Notes: generated by a model from the sequence alone, not told the origin. Shown: positions 29,866 through 38,236, counted from the stretch's first letter. The stretch: 64,000 bases of DNA from Asticcacaulis sp. AC466 (GCF_000495815.1 NZ_AWGE01000001.1:186001-250000), one strand, 5' to 3'. Translations and numbers: made by a program.

Positions 29866-29897
29866 AAAAAAAAGGCCGCCCTTTCGGACGGCCTTTT
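29866..29897. terminator. Bidirectional intrinsic terminator
   Basis: AAAAGGCCG pairs with CGGCCTTTT. An A-run on the left and a T-run on the right serve the cupin-like gene and the TonB receptor gene. Confidence 0.85.
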
Positions 29898-29919
29898 CCA
29901 GTTGTGCGCGGTTTCCCGA

Positions 29920-32838
29920 TTAGAACTTGTAGCGGACGCCCAATTGGTAGCGGGCGGCGCCTTCGTAGGCATTCAGGAATTGCTCCGAATAACGGCCGTG
30001 CAGGCGCTGCGAAGAGCCCGTGACATTGATGCCGTCGAAGAAGATGTTCAGATGCGGATTGATGTCGTAGCTGGCCGACACGTCAAGCTGATCATAGGCT
30101 TCGACATATTGCGGTTCGTTGGACGACTGCCCCTGGCTGGTAGCAAGCAGGAATTCACCGCGATGGGTGAAGGCCGCGCGCGCCTGCCAGCCATTCTTTT
30201 CATAGAAGCCGACCAGGTTGTACGACTTCGACAGGCCGGGCAGGGCAAACTGAGACCCGATCTGCTCGTTGTCGAACTTCGCGCCACCTGTCGGGATGGA
30301 CAGGTTGGCCTGCACACCGAATCCAGTATCGGCAAAGATGTGCTGGACGGCGAATTCCCAGCCGTGGATTTCAACAGCGTTCGCGTTTGACGGCGTCGTG
30401 ATATCCCAGGTGATCAGCGGATCGCCAGGCTGGCCTGTAAAGGTCGCTTGGCCGCTCAGCTGCTGCATCTTGGCGAAGATGTTCGCGGCCGTGGTTGGCT
30501 GGTTGGCGGCGACGAGCGCGGCCGTAGCCTGTTGGGCCAAGGCGCCAGCCGCCGGATCGGTAAGGCCGGCGATCGGTCCCTTGACGGTCGTCTGCGTCAG
30601 GAAGTTGTCGACCTGCTTGGCGAAGTAGTTGACCGACACGTAGCTGTCGCGGGTGTAGTAATATTCCAGCGAGAAGTCGACATTGTTGGATTCGTACGGC
30701 AGCAGGCCGGGGTTACCGGCGGTCGCGGTGCGGGCGCCGGGCTTTGGCGTAGTGGACACGGACGTCGTGCCGACCATGGACAACAGGTCCGAACGCGTGA
30801 TCGTCTTCGAATAGGACGCACGGGCCAGCAGCTTGTCTGTGATTTGCAGGCTGGTATCGAGGCTCGGCAGGAATTCGTTATACGACTTCTTGATGTCCGA
30901 GAACGACGGATCGGCGGCGAAGCGGGTGAAGAATTCGGTCGGGTTGACCCATTCTACCGATACCGGGCGTTGTTCCAGCGAGTTGGCGGTCACGTCGGTT
31001 TGTTCGTAGCGCAGACCGGCCAGGGCGCGGAAGCGCATGCCGTTGAAGTCCGTGTCGAAGTTGGCGACGAGATAGATCGCCTTGGTCTCTTCGCGGATCT
31101 TGTGATCCGACGTCGGGTCGGTCGGGAAGGCGAAGGTGTGCGGATATTTCGATTGGACGTCGGCGACGCCTTGAGCCAGGTCGAAAGTATATATGTATGG
31201 GATCTGGATGTCGCAGCCACCGCCCGAGAAGTCCTGCAGCAGGGAGCAGGTGTCGACCTTGGTGAAGGTCGATGCCTTCATCAAGCCCAGATCAGCCGGG
31301 TTGTAGTAGCCATAGGCGAAATTGCCCGAATTGTAAGACCGAGCACGGGTCTTGAACACCTTGTAGTCGGCGCCCAGCTTGATGCTCTTCAACCCGCTGT
31401 CACCATTGGCGTTGCGCCATACGGCGTCGGCGCGCACCTCGTCGATCGTGTTGATGAAGGTGTTGTTATTCGCCTGACCGAACAGAGGCAGGATGGTGTC
31501 TGTGCCGATGTTGGCAACCGTCGTCGGTGCCTGATAGGTCCAGGTCGTGGTCGGGATGTCCTTGTCGGTGACCGTGAATATCTTGTCGATGGCGATGCCG
31601 GGGTTTTGGCCGACAATCATGAACATGTTGTTGCCCTTGGCGCCATCACCGCCGGAATCCGCCGTCGAATGGTGGGCGTCGAATTCCACCGCCAGGGTGT
31701 CCGTGGCGTCCCACTTCAGGTTCACGCCCGTCGATTTCAACTCGTTCTTCACGTGGTTGTCGAAGACCGAATAGGACAGGTCCGAACCGGTGTCGTTGAT
31801 ATTGACCGCGGTGCCGTGTTCGTTGATCGTCATCGAATGCAGGTCGCCGCCGTAGCCGAACCAGGCGCCGGAGGTATGCGATACAGCATGGTCCTTATAG
31901 AGCGCGTAGGTGTAATCGACGGTCGCGGTCAGGGAGTCGGTCGGCCGGAATTGCAGTACGGCCTGACCGTTCAGGCGTGTGCGCTCGTGATCGTCGAAGC
32001 CCCAGGCTTCCGATTGTGGCGCCCAATAGTTGCCGTATGGATTCTTGTTGTTATTCGTGACGACGGCGCTGCCGAGCGACTGATTTTGCAGCCATCCGCC
32101 GATGCTGGCATTTTCAAGACGGCTGTTGCGTTCCGAATAGGAGCCGTTGACCAGGAAGCCGACCTTGCCGTCAGCAAAGGTGTTGGAGAAGAGGCCGGAT
32201 ACTTCCGGCGTCACGCCCTTATCGGTGGAGGTATCGTCGATGGCCTTGACTGATAGTTGCGCGGTCATGCCCTTGTAATTGAACGGACGGGCGGTGGTCA
32301 CGTCGATCGTCGAGCCAATGCCGCCGGACGGCACATCGGCGCGACCGGTCTTGTAAACGGCCATGCCGGCAATTCCATCAGCCGAGAGATTGGCGAAGTC
32401 GAACGAACGCGTCGCGCTCATGCCGCCGCCAACCGAAGATGGCATGGAGCGGCCATTCAGGGTCACCAAGTTATATTCCGGGCCAAAGCCGCGAACCGTA
32501 ACGCGCGAGCCTTCGTTGTTTGACCGGTCAATAGTTACGCCAGGAATGCGTTGAATGGCTTCGGCCAGGTTGGTATCGGGAAATTTGCCGATATCTTCCG
32601 CCGTGATGGCGTCAACCATGCCCTGCGTGCTTTTTTTGATATCCTGTGACGATCGCAGCGAGCGACGAATGCCAACCACGACCACCTCTGTAGCGCTATC
32701 GGCCGGAGCGGCGGTGGCCGGACCCGACTCAGCCTGGGCATATGCCGCAGTTGACAGCGCTGTCATGCTAACGCCTGTCATCAGCGCCGCGCCGATGGCT
32801 CCCTTAAGGAGTCTCTTCCCAATAATTCTCGATGACAT
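29920..32838 (-). CDS. TonB-dependent receptor, probably for oligosaccharide uptake
   Basis: 972 residues with a signal peptide (LMTGVSMTALSTAAYAQA). A TonB-box-like EVVVVG comes next, then the plug domain (SSQDIKKSTQGMVDAI, FPDTNLAEAIQRIPGV, VTVRGFGPEYNLVTLNGR) and a 22-strand barrel ending YQLGVRYKF. The last residue is Phe, as expected for outer-membrane assembly. This is the long TonB-receptor class used by Caulobacterales to import plant sugars. Start chosen at 32838, where the signal peptide begins. It is divergent from lacI copy 2, and GH1 and GH5 genes follow that regulator, so a beta-glucan-type oligomer is a likely cargo (inference). Confidence 0.94.
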   Translation of the reverse strand: MSSRIIGKRLLKGAIGAALMTGVSMTALSTAAYAQAESGPATAAPADSATEVVVVGIRRSLRSSQDIKKSTQGMVDAITAEDIGKFPDTNLAEAIQRIPGVTIDRSNNEGSRVTVRGFGPEYNLVTLNGRSMPSSVGGGMSATRSFDFANLSADGIAGMAVYKTGRADVPSGGIGSTIDVTTARPFNYKGMTAQLSVKAIDDTSTDKGVTPEVSGLFSNTFADGKVGFLVNGSYSERNSRLENASIGGWLQNQSLGSAVVTNNNKNPYGNYWAPQSEAWGFDDHERTRLNGQAVLQFRPTDSLTATVDYTYALYKDHAVSHTSGAWFGYGGDLHSMTINEHGTAVNINDTGSDLSYSVFDNHVKNELKSTGVNLKWDATDTLAVEFDAHHSTADSGGDGAKGNNMFMIVGQNPGIAIDKIFTVTDKDIPTTTWTYQAPTTVANIGTDTILPLFGQANNNTFINTIDEVRADAVWRNANGDSGLKSIKLGADYKVFKTRARSYNSGNFAYGYYNPADLGLMKASTFTKVDTCSLLQDFSGGGCDIQIPYIYTFDLAQGVADVQSKYPHTFAFPTDPTSDHKIREETKAIYLVANFDTDFNGMRFRALAGLRYEQTDVTANSLEQRPVSVEWVNPTEFFTRFAADPSFSDIKKSYNEFLPSLDTSLQITDKLLARASYSKTITRSDLLSMVGTTSVSTTPKPGARTATAGNPGLLPYESNNVDFSLEYYYTRDSYVSVNYFAKQVDNFLTQTTVKGPIAGLTDPAAGALAQQATAALVAANQPTTAANIFAKMQQLSGQATFTGQPGDPLITWDITTPSNANAVEIHGWEFAVQHIFADTGFGVQANLSIPTGGAKFDNEQIGSQFALPGLSKSYNLVGFYEKNGWQARAAFTHRGEFLLATSQGQSSNEPQYVEAYDQLDVSASYDINPHLNIFFDGINVTGSSQRLHGRYSEQFLNAYEGAARYQLGVRYKF

Positions 32839-32970
32839 GTGTCTTTCGTCCCTAAAACTTATGTTGAGTTTTTGTTTGGTTACGCAATTGGTTGCGCCCT
32901 TGGGGCCCGACATAAATCGGGCATCAATCCTTCCAGCGCTCTCCCGGACTGTTTTGACCCTTCCGGCTGA

Positions 32971-32987
32971 AATGTCTAAAAGACATT
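32971..32987. promoter_or_regulatory. Inverted repeat upstream of the TonB receptor
   Basis: AATGTC-TAAAA-GACATT is a perfect 6-bp inverted repeat 133 bp ahead of the receptor start. A further GACATT half-site lies at 33004. Possible operator; regulator unknown. Confidence 0.4.
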
Positions 32988-33137
32988 GTTTCGCTTTGAA
33001 AAGGACATTTTTGTTATAGCTTTGATATATAAATGAAAAATGGTTATTTTTGCCAATTTCCACTACCGTCAGGCAACGAGCTTGTCACTTTCGGGCAATC
33101 GAGCATTTGCAAACTGTCCAATTTATGTCAAGTATTT

Positions 33138-33151
33138 TGTCATCGATGTCA
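33138..33151. promoter_or_regulatory. Candidate LacI-family operator 1
   Basis: TGTCATCGATGTCA fits TGNCATCGATGNCA, a 14-bp dyad with the central CG typical of LacI-family operators. It sits between the divergent TonB receptor and lacI copy 2, 106 bp ahead of the regulator start. The same pattern occurs at 35827-35840. Confidence 0.6.
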
Positions 33152-33256
33152 TGGATGCGCGACAAATATCCAGACTTGTGTGTTTACGTGTGACACGCCT
33201 GCATCACATGGGACGCGGCGAAATACGCCGTCACGATACCGGGGTACTTGGACTTT

Positions 33257-34309
33257 ATGGCAACCATTTACGATGTCGCGGCATTGGCTGGCGTTTCGGC
33301 AAAAACAGTTTCGCGCGTGTTGAACGACGACAGAGCGGTAAAGGCCGGCACCCGTGAAAAAGTGCTCGATGCCATGGGCCAACTCGACTACCGTCCCAAT
33401 ACCCAGGCCCGCCAATTACGACTGGGCGCCCGCACGTCCATCGGCTTTCTGCTCGAAGACCCGACCAGCGGCTATCAGGGCCGTTTTCATCACGCCATGC
33501 TGACCGCATGCATGGAATCGGGAAAATATCTCGCCGTCGAACTCTATGAAGCCGGCATGCCGGACTGGCAGGCCTATCTCGACCGCTTTATCACCGACGC
33601 TCAGATTAAGGACATGATCCTTCTGCCCACCCTGTGCGATTTCGGCCCGCTCAAGTCCTTTCTGAAATCACGTGGCATTCATTGCGTGCTGATATCGCCG
33701 TCCACACCTGACAGCCATTATCCATCGGTCGCCATGGATGACCGACTGGCCGCGCGCGATGTTGTCGAATATCTGTTCCGGCTCGGCCACCGCAAAATCG
33801 CTCATATCGGCGGCCACCCGGACCATGCGGCCTCTATCCTGCGCCGCAACGGCTTTTATGAAGCCTTCGACGCCGCCAGCCTGCCACGTCCGCCGGCTCA
33901 CTATGTCGAGCACGGCAATTTCCTGTTCAAATCCGGTTTCGAAGCGGCGGAACGCCTGCTCAATCTCAAGGATCGGCCAACCGCCATATTCGGCTGCAAT
34001 GACGAAATGGCTGCCGCCATTTGTTCGGTGGCGCACAAGATGCAGTTGCGCATACCTGAGGACATCGCTGTCGTAGGCTTCGATGACGCGCCGATCTCGT
34101 CCGCTGTCTGGCCGACCCTGACGACAGTGCGTCAGCCCTATCTGGAAATGGCCCGCCGCAGTATCCAGATTTTCAACACCGAATCTGATACGCTGGTCCC
34201 CAGCGACCGGCAGATTCGACACATCATTGCGCACGAAATCATTGAGCGCGAGACCACTTTGACCCCGGCATTGGACAAACCCCAGCTTCAGGCGCTGGGC
34301 AAAGCTTAA
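33257..34309 (+). CDS. LacI family transcriptional regulator (copy 2)
   Basis: 350 residues: HTH ATIYDVAALAGVSAKTVSRV at 2-21, hinge YRPNTQARQLRLG, sensor domain with FGCNDEMAAAICSVAH and VVGFDDAPIS. A near-duplicate of the regulator at 19567, with long identical blocks such as DPTSGYQGRFHHAML and PTLCDFGPLKSFLK. It has an extra C-terminal tail of about 12 residues. It faces the TonB receptor and is 19 bp from the GH1 gene, so it probably controls both and itself. Start at ATG 33257 matches copy 1; a TTG at 33248 is in frame. Confidence 0.94.
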   Translation: MATIYDVAALAGVSAKTVSRVLNDDRAVKAGTREKVLDAMGQLDYRPNTQARQLRLGARTSIGFLLEDPTSGYQGRFHHAMLTACMESGKYLAVELYEAGMPDWQAYLDRFITDAQIKDMILLPTLCDFGPLKSFLKSRGIHCVLISPSTPDSHYPSVAMDDRLAARDVVEYLFRLGHRKIAHIGGHPDHAASILRRNGFYEAFDAASLPRPPAHYVEHGNFLFKSGFEAAERLLNLKDRPTAIFGCNDEMAAAICSVAHKMQLRIPEDIAVVGFDDAPISSAVWPTLTTVRQPYLEMARRSIQIFNTESDTLVPSDRQIRHIIAHEIIERETTLTPALDKPQLQALGKA

Positions 34310-34328
34310 CATAACACAGGAAATGCTC

Positions 34329-35786
34329 ATGAACCGCAGACACCTTCTTTCGTCCGCCCTGGCCCTTGGCGGCGCCAGCCTGCTGCCCGGGTCTGTTAGC
34401 GCCAAGGCGAAACCCGCCGGCAAATTTGTTGAAGGCACCTTCCCGGACGGCTTCATCTGGGGGGCCGCGACCGCGGCTTATCAAGTCGAAGGTGCGTATC
34501 GCGAAGACGGCAAGGGCGAATCCATCTGGGATCGTTTCGTGCTGGCGCCGGGTAAGATTCTCAATGGTGATACGGGCAATATCGCCTGCGACAGCTATCA
34601 CCGCTATGCCGAAGATGTGACCCTTCTGAAGGCCATGAATCTCAAATCCTACCGCTTTTCAACCGCCTGGACGCGCATACAGGCCGACGGCACCGGCCCC
34701 GCCAATCCGAAGGGAATCGATTATTATTCGCGCCTGACGGATGCGTTGCTGGAAGCCGACATCCGTCCTCTGCCGACCCTGTATCACTGGGACCTGCCCC
34801 AGGATCTGGAAGACCGGGGCGGCTGGCCCAACCGCGATACGGCCAAGCGTTTCGCCGACTATGCCGACATCATGGCGCGCGCCCTAGGAGACCGGATTAG
34901 CGATTGGTCGCTGTTCAACGAATCCAAGGCCTTTACGCAGATCGGCTACTGGCAGGGCGCATGGGCGCCGGGACGCAAGGACCCACAGGCCTTTTTCAAG
35001 GCAACCCATACGGTCAACCTGGCTCATGGGATGGGTTTCAAGGCCATGAAAGCCGTCAATCCAAAACTACAGATCGGCTCGGTCTTCGACGTATCGCCGC
35101 AGATCGCTTCTACTGAGTCCGACGCCGACAAGGCAGCCGCCGTGTTCATGGACAAGCTGTCGAACCTGTGGTTCGTCCAATCCGTTCTCACCGGAGCCTA
35201 TCCGCAGGGCGTGTTGCCGGCGGATCGCCAGAACGAAATCCTTGGCTTCCTGCCGGGCGACGAGGCTCTGATGCGGGCGGACCTCGACTTTATAGGTATC
35301 AACTACTATTCGCGCACGCGCGTTTGGGATGCGCAAAAACCATCTGGCGTGCCAGGTCTGTTGCTGCCTGATACCGAATGGGCCTTCGGCGACCACGACA
35401 AGACGGATTTCGGCTGGGACATCTATCCGCAAGGTTTCTACGACATCCTGAAGCGTATGCAGGCCGTCACAGGGAACCGCCCGATTGAGATCACCGAAAA
35501 TGGTGCTGCCTACAATATCGGTCCGGACGTCAGCGGTGCGATTCACGACACCAAGCGCATCGCCTATTACAAGGGTCATCTCGATGCCTTGTCACGCGCG
35601 ATTCACGACGGCGTACCGGTGCGCGGATATCACGCCTGGAGTTTGATGGATAATTTCGAGTGGGCGGCCGGTTATTCGCAGCGCTTCGGCCTGACCTATG
35701 TTGATTTTGCCAATGGTCAAAAGCGGACAATCAAAGATTCCGGCCATTGGTACGGCCAGGTCGCCAAGACGAACCGAACGGTGTAA
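34329..35786 (+). CDS. Exported beta-glucosidase, family GH1
   Basis: 485 residues. N-terminal NRRHLLSSALALGGASLL with Ala/Gly-rich h-region suggests export, probably by Tat. The GH1 barrel opens with FPDGFIWGAATAAYQVEGAY. The acid/base Glu is in WSLFNESKAF, where most family members have NEP, so Pro is replaced by Ser. The nucleophile Glu is in IEITENGAAY near residue 390. The family hydrolyses cellobiose and related beta-glucosides. ATG 34329 has AGGA 8 bases upstream; ATG 34323 is too close to it. Probably co-transcribed with lacI copy 2. Confidence 0.93.
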   Translation: MNRRHLLSSALALGGASLLPGSVSAKAKPAGKFVEGTFPDGFIWGAATAAYQVEGAYREDGKGESIWDRFVLAPGKILNGDTGNIACDSYHRYAEDVTLLKAMNLKSYRFSTAWTRIQADGTGPANPKGIDYYSRLTDALLEADIRPLPTLYHWDLPQDLEDRGGWPNRDTAKRFADYADIMARALGDRISDWSLFNESKAFTQIGYWQGAWAPGRKDPQAFFKATHTVNLAHGMGFKAMKAVNPKLQIGSVFDVSPQIASTESDADKAAAVFMDKLSNLWFVQSVLTGAYPQGVLPADRQNEILGFLPGDEALMRADLDFIGINYYSRTRVWDAQKPSGVPGLLLPDTEWAFGDHDKTDFGWDIYPQGFYDILKRMQAVTGNRPIEITENGAAYNIGPDVSGAIHDTKRIAYYKGHLDALSRAIHDGVPVRGYHAWSLMDNFEWAAGYSQRFGLTYVDFANGQKRTIKDSGHWYGQVAKTNRTV

Positions 35787-35826
35787 AAAGCCAACGTTGA
35801 CGGGGTTGGTATCGATTTCAAAAAAG

Positions 35827-35840
35827 TGACATCGATGGCA
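35827..35840. promoter_or_regulatory. Candidate LacI-family operator 2
   Basis: TGACATCGATGGCA matches TGNCATCGATGNCA, the same dyad as at 33138-33151. It lies 40 bp after the GH1 stop and ahead of the candidate structured RNA and GH5 gene. A -35-like TTGACG begins 7 bp downstream at 35847. Confidence 0.6.
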
Positions 35841-35858
35841 AATGCCTTGACGTGAAGT

Positions 35859-35878
35859 GGACAATTTGCCAAATGTCC
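35859..35878. promoter_or_regulatory. Imperfect inverted repeat downstream of operator 2
   Basis: GGACAATTTG-CC-AAATGTCC is an imperfect dyad. It includes AAATGTCCT, a 9-mer also found (on the other strand) at 33002-33010 ahead of the TonB receptor, and TTTGCCAA, also present at 3870 and 33049. Confidence 0.35.
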
Positions 35879-35894
35879 TGAGTTATTTATCCTG

Positions 35895-36073
35895 AGACGT
35901 CAGTAAAGCCTGCGCCTGGATATCCGTCGCATGACCCAGTCATGTATTGAAAGGCACCGGGTCTGTTGTTTCGCGCAGGCCTGGTCCGTTCTTCCTCCAA
36001 CTGGCTGTTTCGTCTAAACCCCGAAGCAAAGCGCCTTAAACCCGTGAAGTCATAGACTTTACGGGCTTTTTTT
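35895..36073 (+). ncRNA. Candidate structured small RNA or leader between GH1 and GH5 genes
   Basis: This 180-base stretch has no coding frame but several nested pairings. GCCTGCGC (35908-35915) pairs with GCGCAGGC (35973-35980), CATGAC (35930-35935) with GTCATG (35939-35944), and AGACG (35895-35899) with CGTCT (36011-36015). Between them TTCTTCCTCC (35989-35998) is left unpaired and is complementary to Shine-Dalgarno sequences. A strong terminator closes the unit at 36041-36073. This fits a trans-acting RNA; a transcription-attenuating leader of the GH5 gene is the other reading. No promoter is clear. Both are inference from sequence. Confidence 0.45.
36041..36073 (+). terminator. Strong intrinsic terminator upstream of GH5 gene
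   Basis: CCCGTGAAGTC and GACTTTACGGG form an 11-bp stem (one G-T) with an ATA loop, followed by seven T at 36067-36073. It lies 255 bp after the GH1 stop and 56 bp before the GH5 start. Confidence 0.85.
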
Positions 36074-36128
36074 GTTGTCGTGCACCGCAGTTTGCGCCTC
36101 TATGGGGTCGTATAAATGGAAAAGCGCA

Positions 36129-37241
36129 ATGAAACTTTTTGCCCTCGCCTTCACCTTGATCTGCCTTGCCGTGCCGTCACTAGGCGAGGCGCGGGTACGC
36201 TGGACAGTACAGCAGGCAAATAGCTGGTACGCCGAGCAGGGCTGGCGTGTTGGCAGCAACTATATTCCCGCCAATGCCATCAATCAAATCGAGATGTGGC
36301 AGGCCGAAACGTTCGACGCGAAGCAGATCGACTGGGAGTTGGGGCTGGCCGAGCAAACAGGCATGACAACGATGCGTGTCTTTTTACACGACATGCTGTG
36401 GACCGCTGATCCCGTTGGGTACAAGGTCCGCATCGATAGCTTTCTGAAAATCGCCGACGCCCACCACATTAAGGTGCTGTTCGTTCTGTTCGATTCCTGT
36501 TGGGATACCAATCCTCACCTTGGGCCCCAAAGAGCACCTGTCCCCGGACTGCATAATTCGGGCTGGGTGCAGAGTCCCGGACAAAAGGGACTTGAAAACA
36601 CCTCGGGCTACCCGAAACTGCAAGCCTATGTCACGGGCGTGATCAGTGCCTATCGCAATGACCCGCGCGTTCTTGGCTGGGACGTTTGGAACGAACCGCA
36701 TGAAGGTGAGACGGATAGCATTCACCAGACCGCAAAGGGGCGATACTTAACTGCTCTCTTACCGCAGGTCTTCGCGTGGGCGCGCGCGGCGGAGCCGACC
36801 CAGCCCCTGACCAGTGGCCTTTATGACGGCGGTGATTGGTCGCCCAAGGGCTTGGCGGCGCTCGGTGCGATCCAAAGGATCCAGATCGAACAATCGGATG
36901 TCATAAGCTTTCACAATTACGGCTGGCCGGAAGAGTTTGAGCGCCGCATTGTCGAACTGGAGGCTTATGGTCGGCCGGTTCTGTGTACAGAATATATGGC
37001 GCGCGGCGCCGGATCGACCATCGACGGTGATCTGCCGATTGCCAAAGCACATAAGGTCTCGATGTACAATTGGGGTTTTGTCGATGGTAAGACGCAAACG
37101 CGGCTGCCTTGGGATTCGGCTATACATCCCTACACGGACCGGGAGCCGGTCGTCTGGTTCCATGACCTGTTCCACAAGGACGGCACGCCGTACCGTCAGC
37201 ACGAAATCGACATGATCCGCCGACTGACAGCAGGCGAATAG
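36129..37241 (+). CDS. Secreted glycoside hydrolase, GH5-like (cellulase/mannanase clan A)
   Basis: 370 residues with a signal peptide (LFALAFTLICLAVPSLGEA). The (beta/alpha)8 barrel shows the acid/base Glu in GWDVWNEPHEG and the nucleophile Glu in VLCTEYMARGAG, the clan GH-A pattern; DVISFHNYGWP between them is also typical. Subfamily and substrate (beta-glucan, mannan or xylan) cannot be fixed by eye. Upstream ATGs in frame (36072) fall in the terminator region, and ATG 36129 has GGAAAA ahead. Together with the GH1 enzyme and TonB receptor it forms a likely polysaccharide-use locus. Confidence 0.87.
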   Translation: MKLFALAFTLICLAVPSLGEARVRWTVQQANSWYAEQGWRVGSNYIPANAINQIEMWQAETFDAKQIDWELGLAEQTGMTTMRVFLHDMLWTADPVGYKVRIDSFLKIADAHHIKVLFVLFDSCWDTNPHLGPQRAPVPGLHNSGWVQSPGQKGLENTSGYPKLQAYVTGVISAYRNDPRVLGWDVWNEPHEGETDSIHQTAKGRYLTALLPQVFAWARAAEPTQPLTSGLYDGGDWSPKGLAALGAIQRIQIEQSDVISFHNYGWPEEFERRIVELEAYGRPVLCTEYMARGAGSTIDGDLPIAKAHKVSMYNWGFVDGKTQTRLPWDSAIHPYTDREPVVWFHDLFHKDGTPYRQHEIDMIRRLTAGE

Positions 37242-37249
37242 GTTTAGCC

Positions 37250-37621
37250 TTAGCCTTGAGTCAGCAGTGTAAAGCCGCCGAAGATCAAGCGCTTGCCGTC
37301 GAACGGCATTTCGGATTCGTCGGGCTGCATGCGTGGATCGGCCATGACTTTTTCATTGCCGGCGTTGCGGGCGGCTTTCGAAGGCCAGATGACCCATGAA
37401 AATACGACCACTTCATCTGGCTCCGCCTTCACGGCCATGGGAAATGAGGTCACTTTACCTTCGGGCACATCGTCGCCCCAGGTTTCGATAATTTCCAGGG
37501 CGCCGTGATCTTTCCAGATCTCGGCCGCCATCCTGGCCATTTTCAGGTATGCGTCCTTCTTGTCCTTGTGGACCGGGATAACGAAGCCGTCGATATATGT
37601 TTCAGGGGACAGGGATGCCAT
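37250..37621 (-). CDS. DUF1428 family protein
   Basis: 123 residues, ferredoxin-like dimeric alpha-beta fold (YIDGFVIPVHKDKKDAYLKM, ALEIIETWGDDVPEGKVTSF, VVVFSWVIWPSKAARN, MPFDGKRLIFGGF). The family (YbaA-like) is widespread and has no known function. Start at 37621 with AAAGGAG upstream; the open frame reaches 37732 but the extra part looks random. Convergent with the GH5 gene, 8 bp between the stops. Probably a stand-alone gene. Confidence 0.88.
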   Translation of the reverse strand: MASLSPETYIDGFVIPVHKDKKDAYLKMARMAAEIWKDHGALEIIETWGDDVPEGKVTSFPMAVKAEPDEVVVFSWVIWPSKAARNAGNEKVMADPRMQPDESEMPFDGKRLIFGGFTLLTQG

Positions 37622-37719
37622 CTGGTCGCTCCTTTGTGAGTGGAAAACGGCGTTATTCTGATCCCGTATTGCGTCAGAAACCGTCACGATCAACGCGGCG
37701 GTCGAACACAATGACGTGA

Positions 37720-37740
37720 CGGCGGGTATCAAACCCGCCG
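37720..37740. other. Perfect hairpin between DUF1428 gene and rppH
   Basis: CGGCGGGT-ATCAA-ACCCGCCG, an 8-bp perfect stem 10 bp after the rppH stop. It lacks a T-run in either direction, so it could be a transcript-end stabiliser and not a classic terminator. Confidence 0.45.
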
Positions 37741-37750
37741 ACCCTTGACC

Positions 37751-38236
37751 TTAGATAAGCTCGCTGAACTCGGCGATGACCTTGCGATAGCTGTCACGCT
37801 TGAAGTGGACGACGCGGTCTATAACGTGCTCGATATCACACCATTCCCATCGTGAGAATTCCTGCTCATGATGGGCTTCGAGGTCGATTTCGCTTTCTTC
37901 TCCCGTGAAGCGATAGGCGAACCATATCTGCTTCTGGCCCTTGAAATTGCGACCGATCTTTTTGTTGGCCAACACATCCGGTGGAAAGTCATAGACGATC
38001 CAGTCCTTGGTTCGACCCATGGGCGTTACCGTTTTGATACCGGTTTCTTCGTACAATTCCCGTAAGGCCGCCGCTTCCAGATCTTCGCCTTCGTCCACTC
38101 CACCTTGGGGAAACTGCCAGGCATGGTCACCACTCACGCCGTAGCGATGGCCGATCCACACGCGTCCGCTATTGTTGAACACGACGATGCCGACGTTCGG
38201 ACGATATCCTTGCGGACCTTTTTCAGCCTTGGTCAT
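37751..38236 (-). CDS. rppH: RNA pyrophosphohydrolase (Nudix)
   Basis: 161 residues. N-terminal YRPNVGIVVFNNSGRVWIG and the Nudix box GGVDEGED followed by AALRELYEETGI, as in RppH/YgdP. RppH removes pyrophosphate from the 5' end of mRNA and so starts decay. Its ATG overlaps the stop of the upstream yibQ-like gene (ATGA), a linkage common in alphaproteobacteria. Confidence 0.95.
   Translation of the reverse strand: MTKAEKGPQGYRPNVGIVVFNNSGRVWIGHRYGVSGDHAWQFPQGGVDEGEDLEAAALRELYEETGIKTVTPMGRTKDWIVYDFPPDVLANKKIGRNFKGQKQIWFAYRFTGEESEIDLEAHHEQEFSRWEWCDIEHVIDRVVHFKRDSYRKVIAEFSELI

Noticed and set aside
30448-32253. 601-codon open frame antisense to the TonB receptor
   Set aside because: Composition is a shadow of the GC-rich receptor gene; no ribosome site, no recognisable domain, and the receptor frame is complete.
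35895-36015. 6S RNA or SRP RNA
   Set aside because: The rod-like pairing suggested it, but the SRP tetraloop/asymmetric loop and 6S central bubble features are not clear, and the gene context is wrong.
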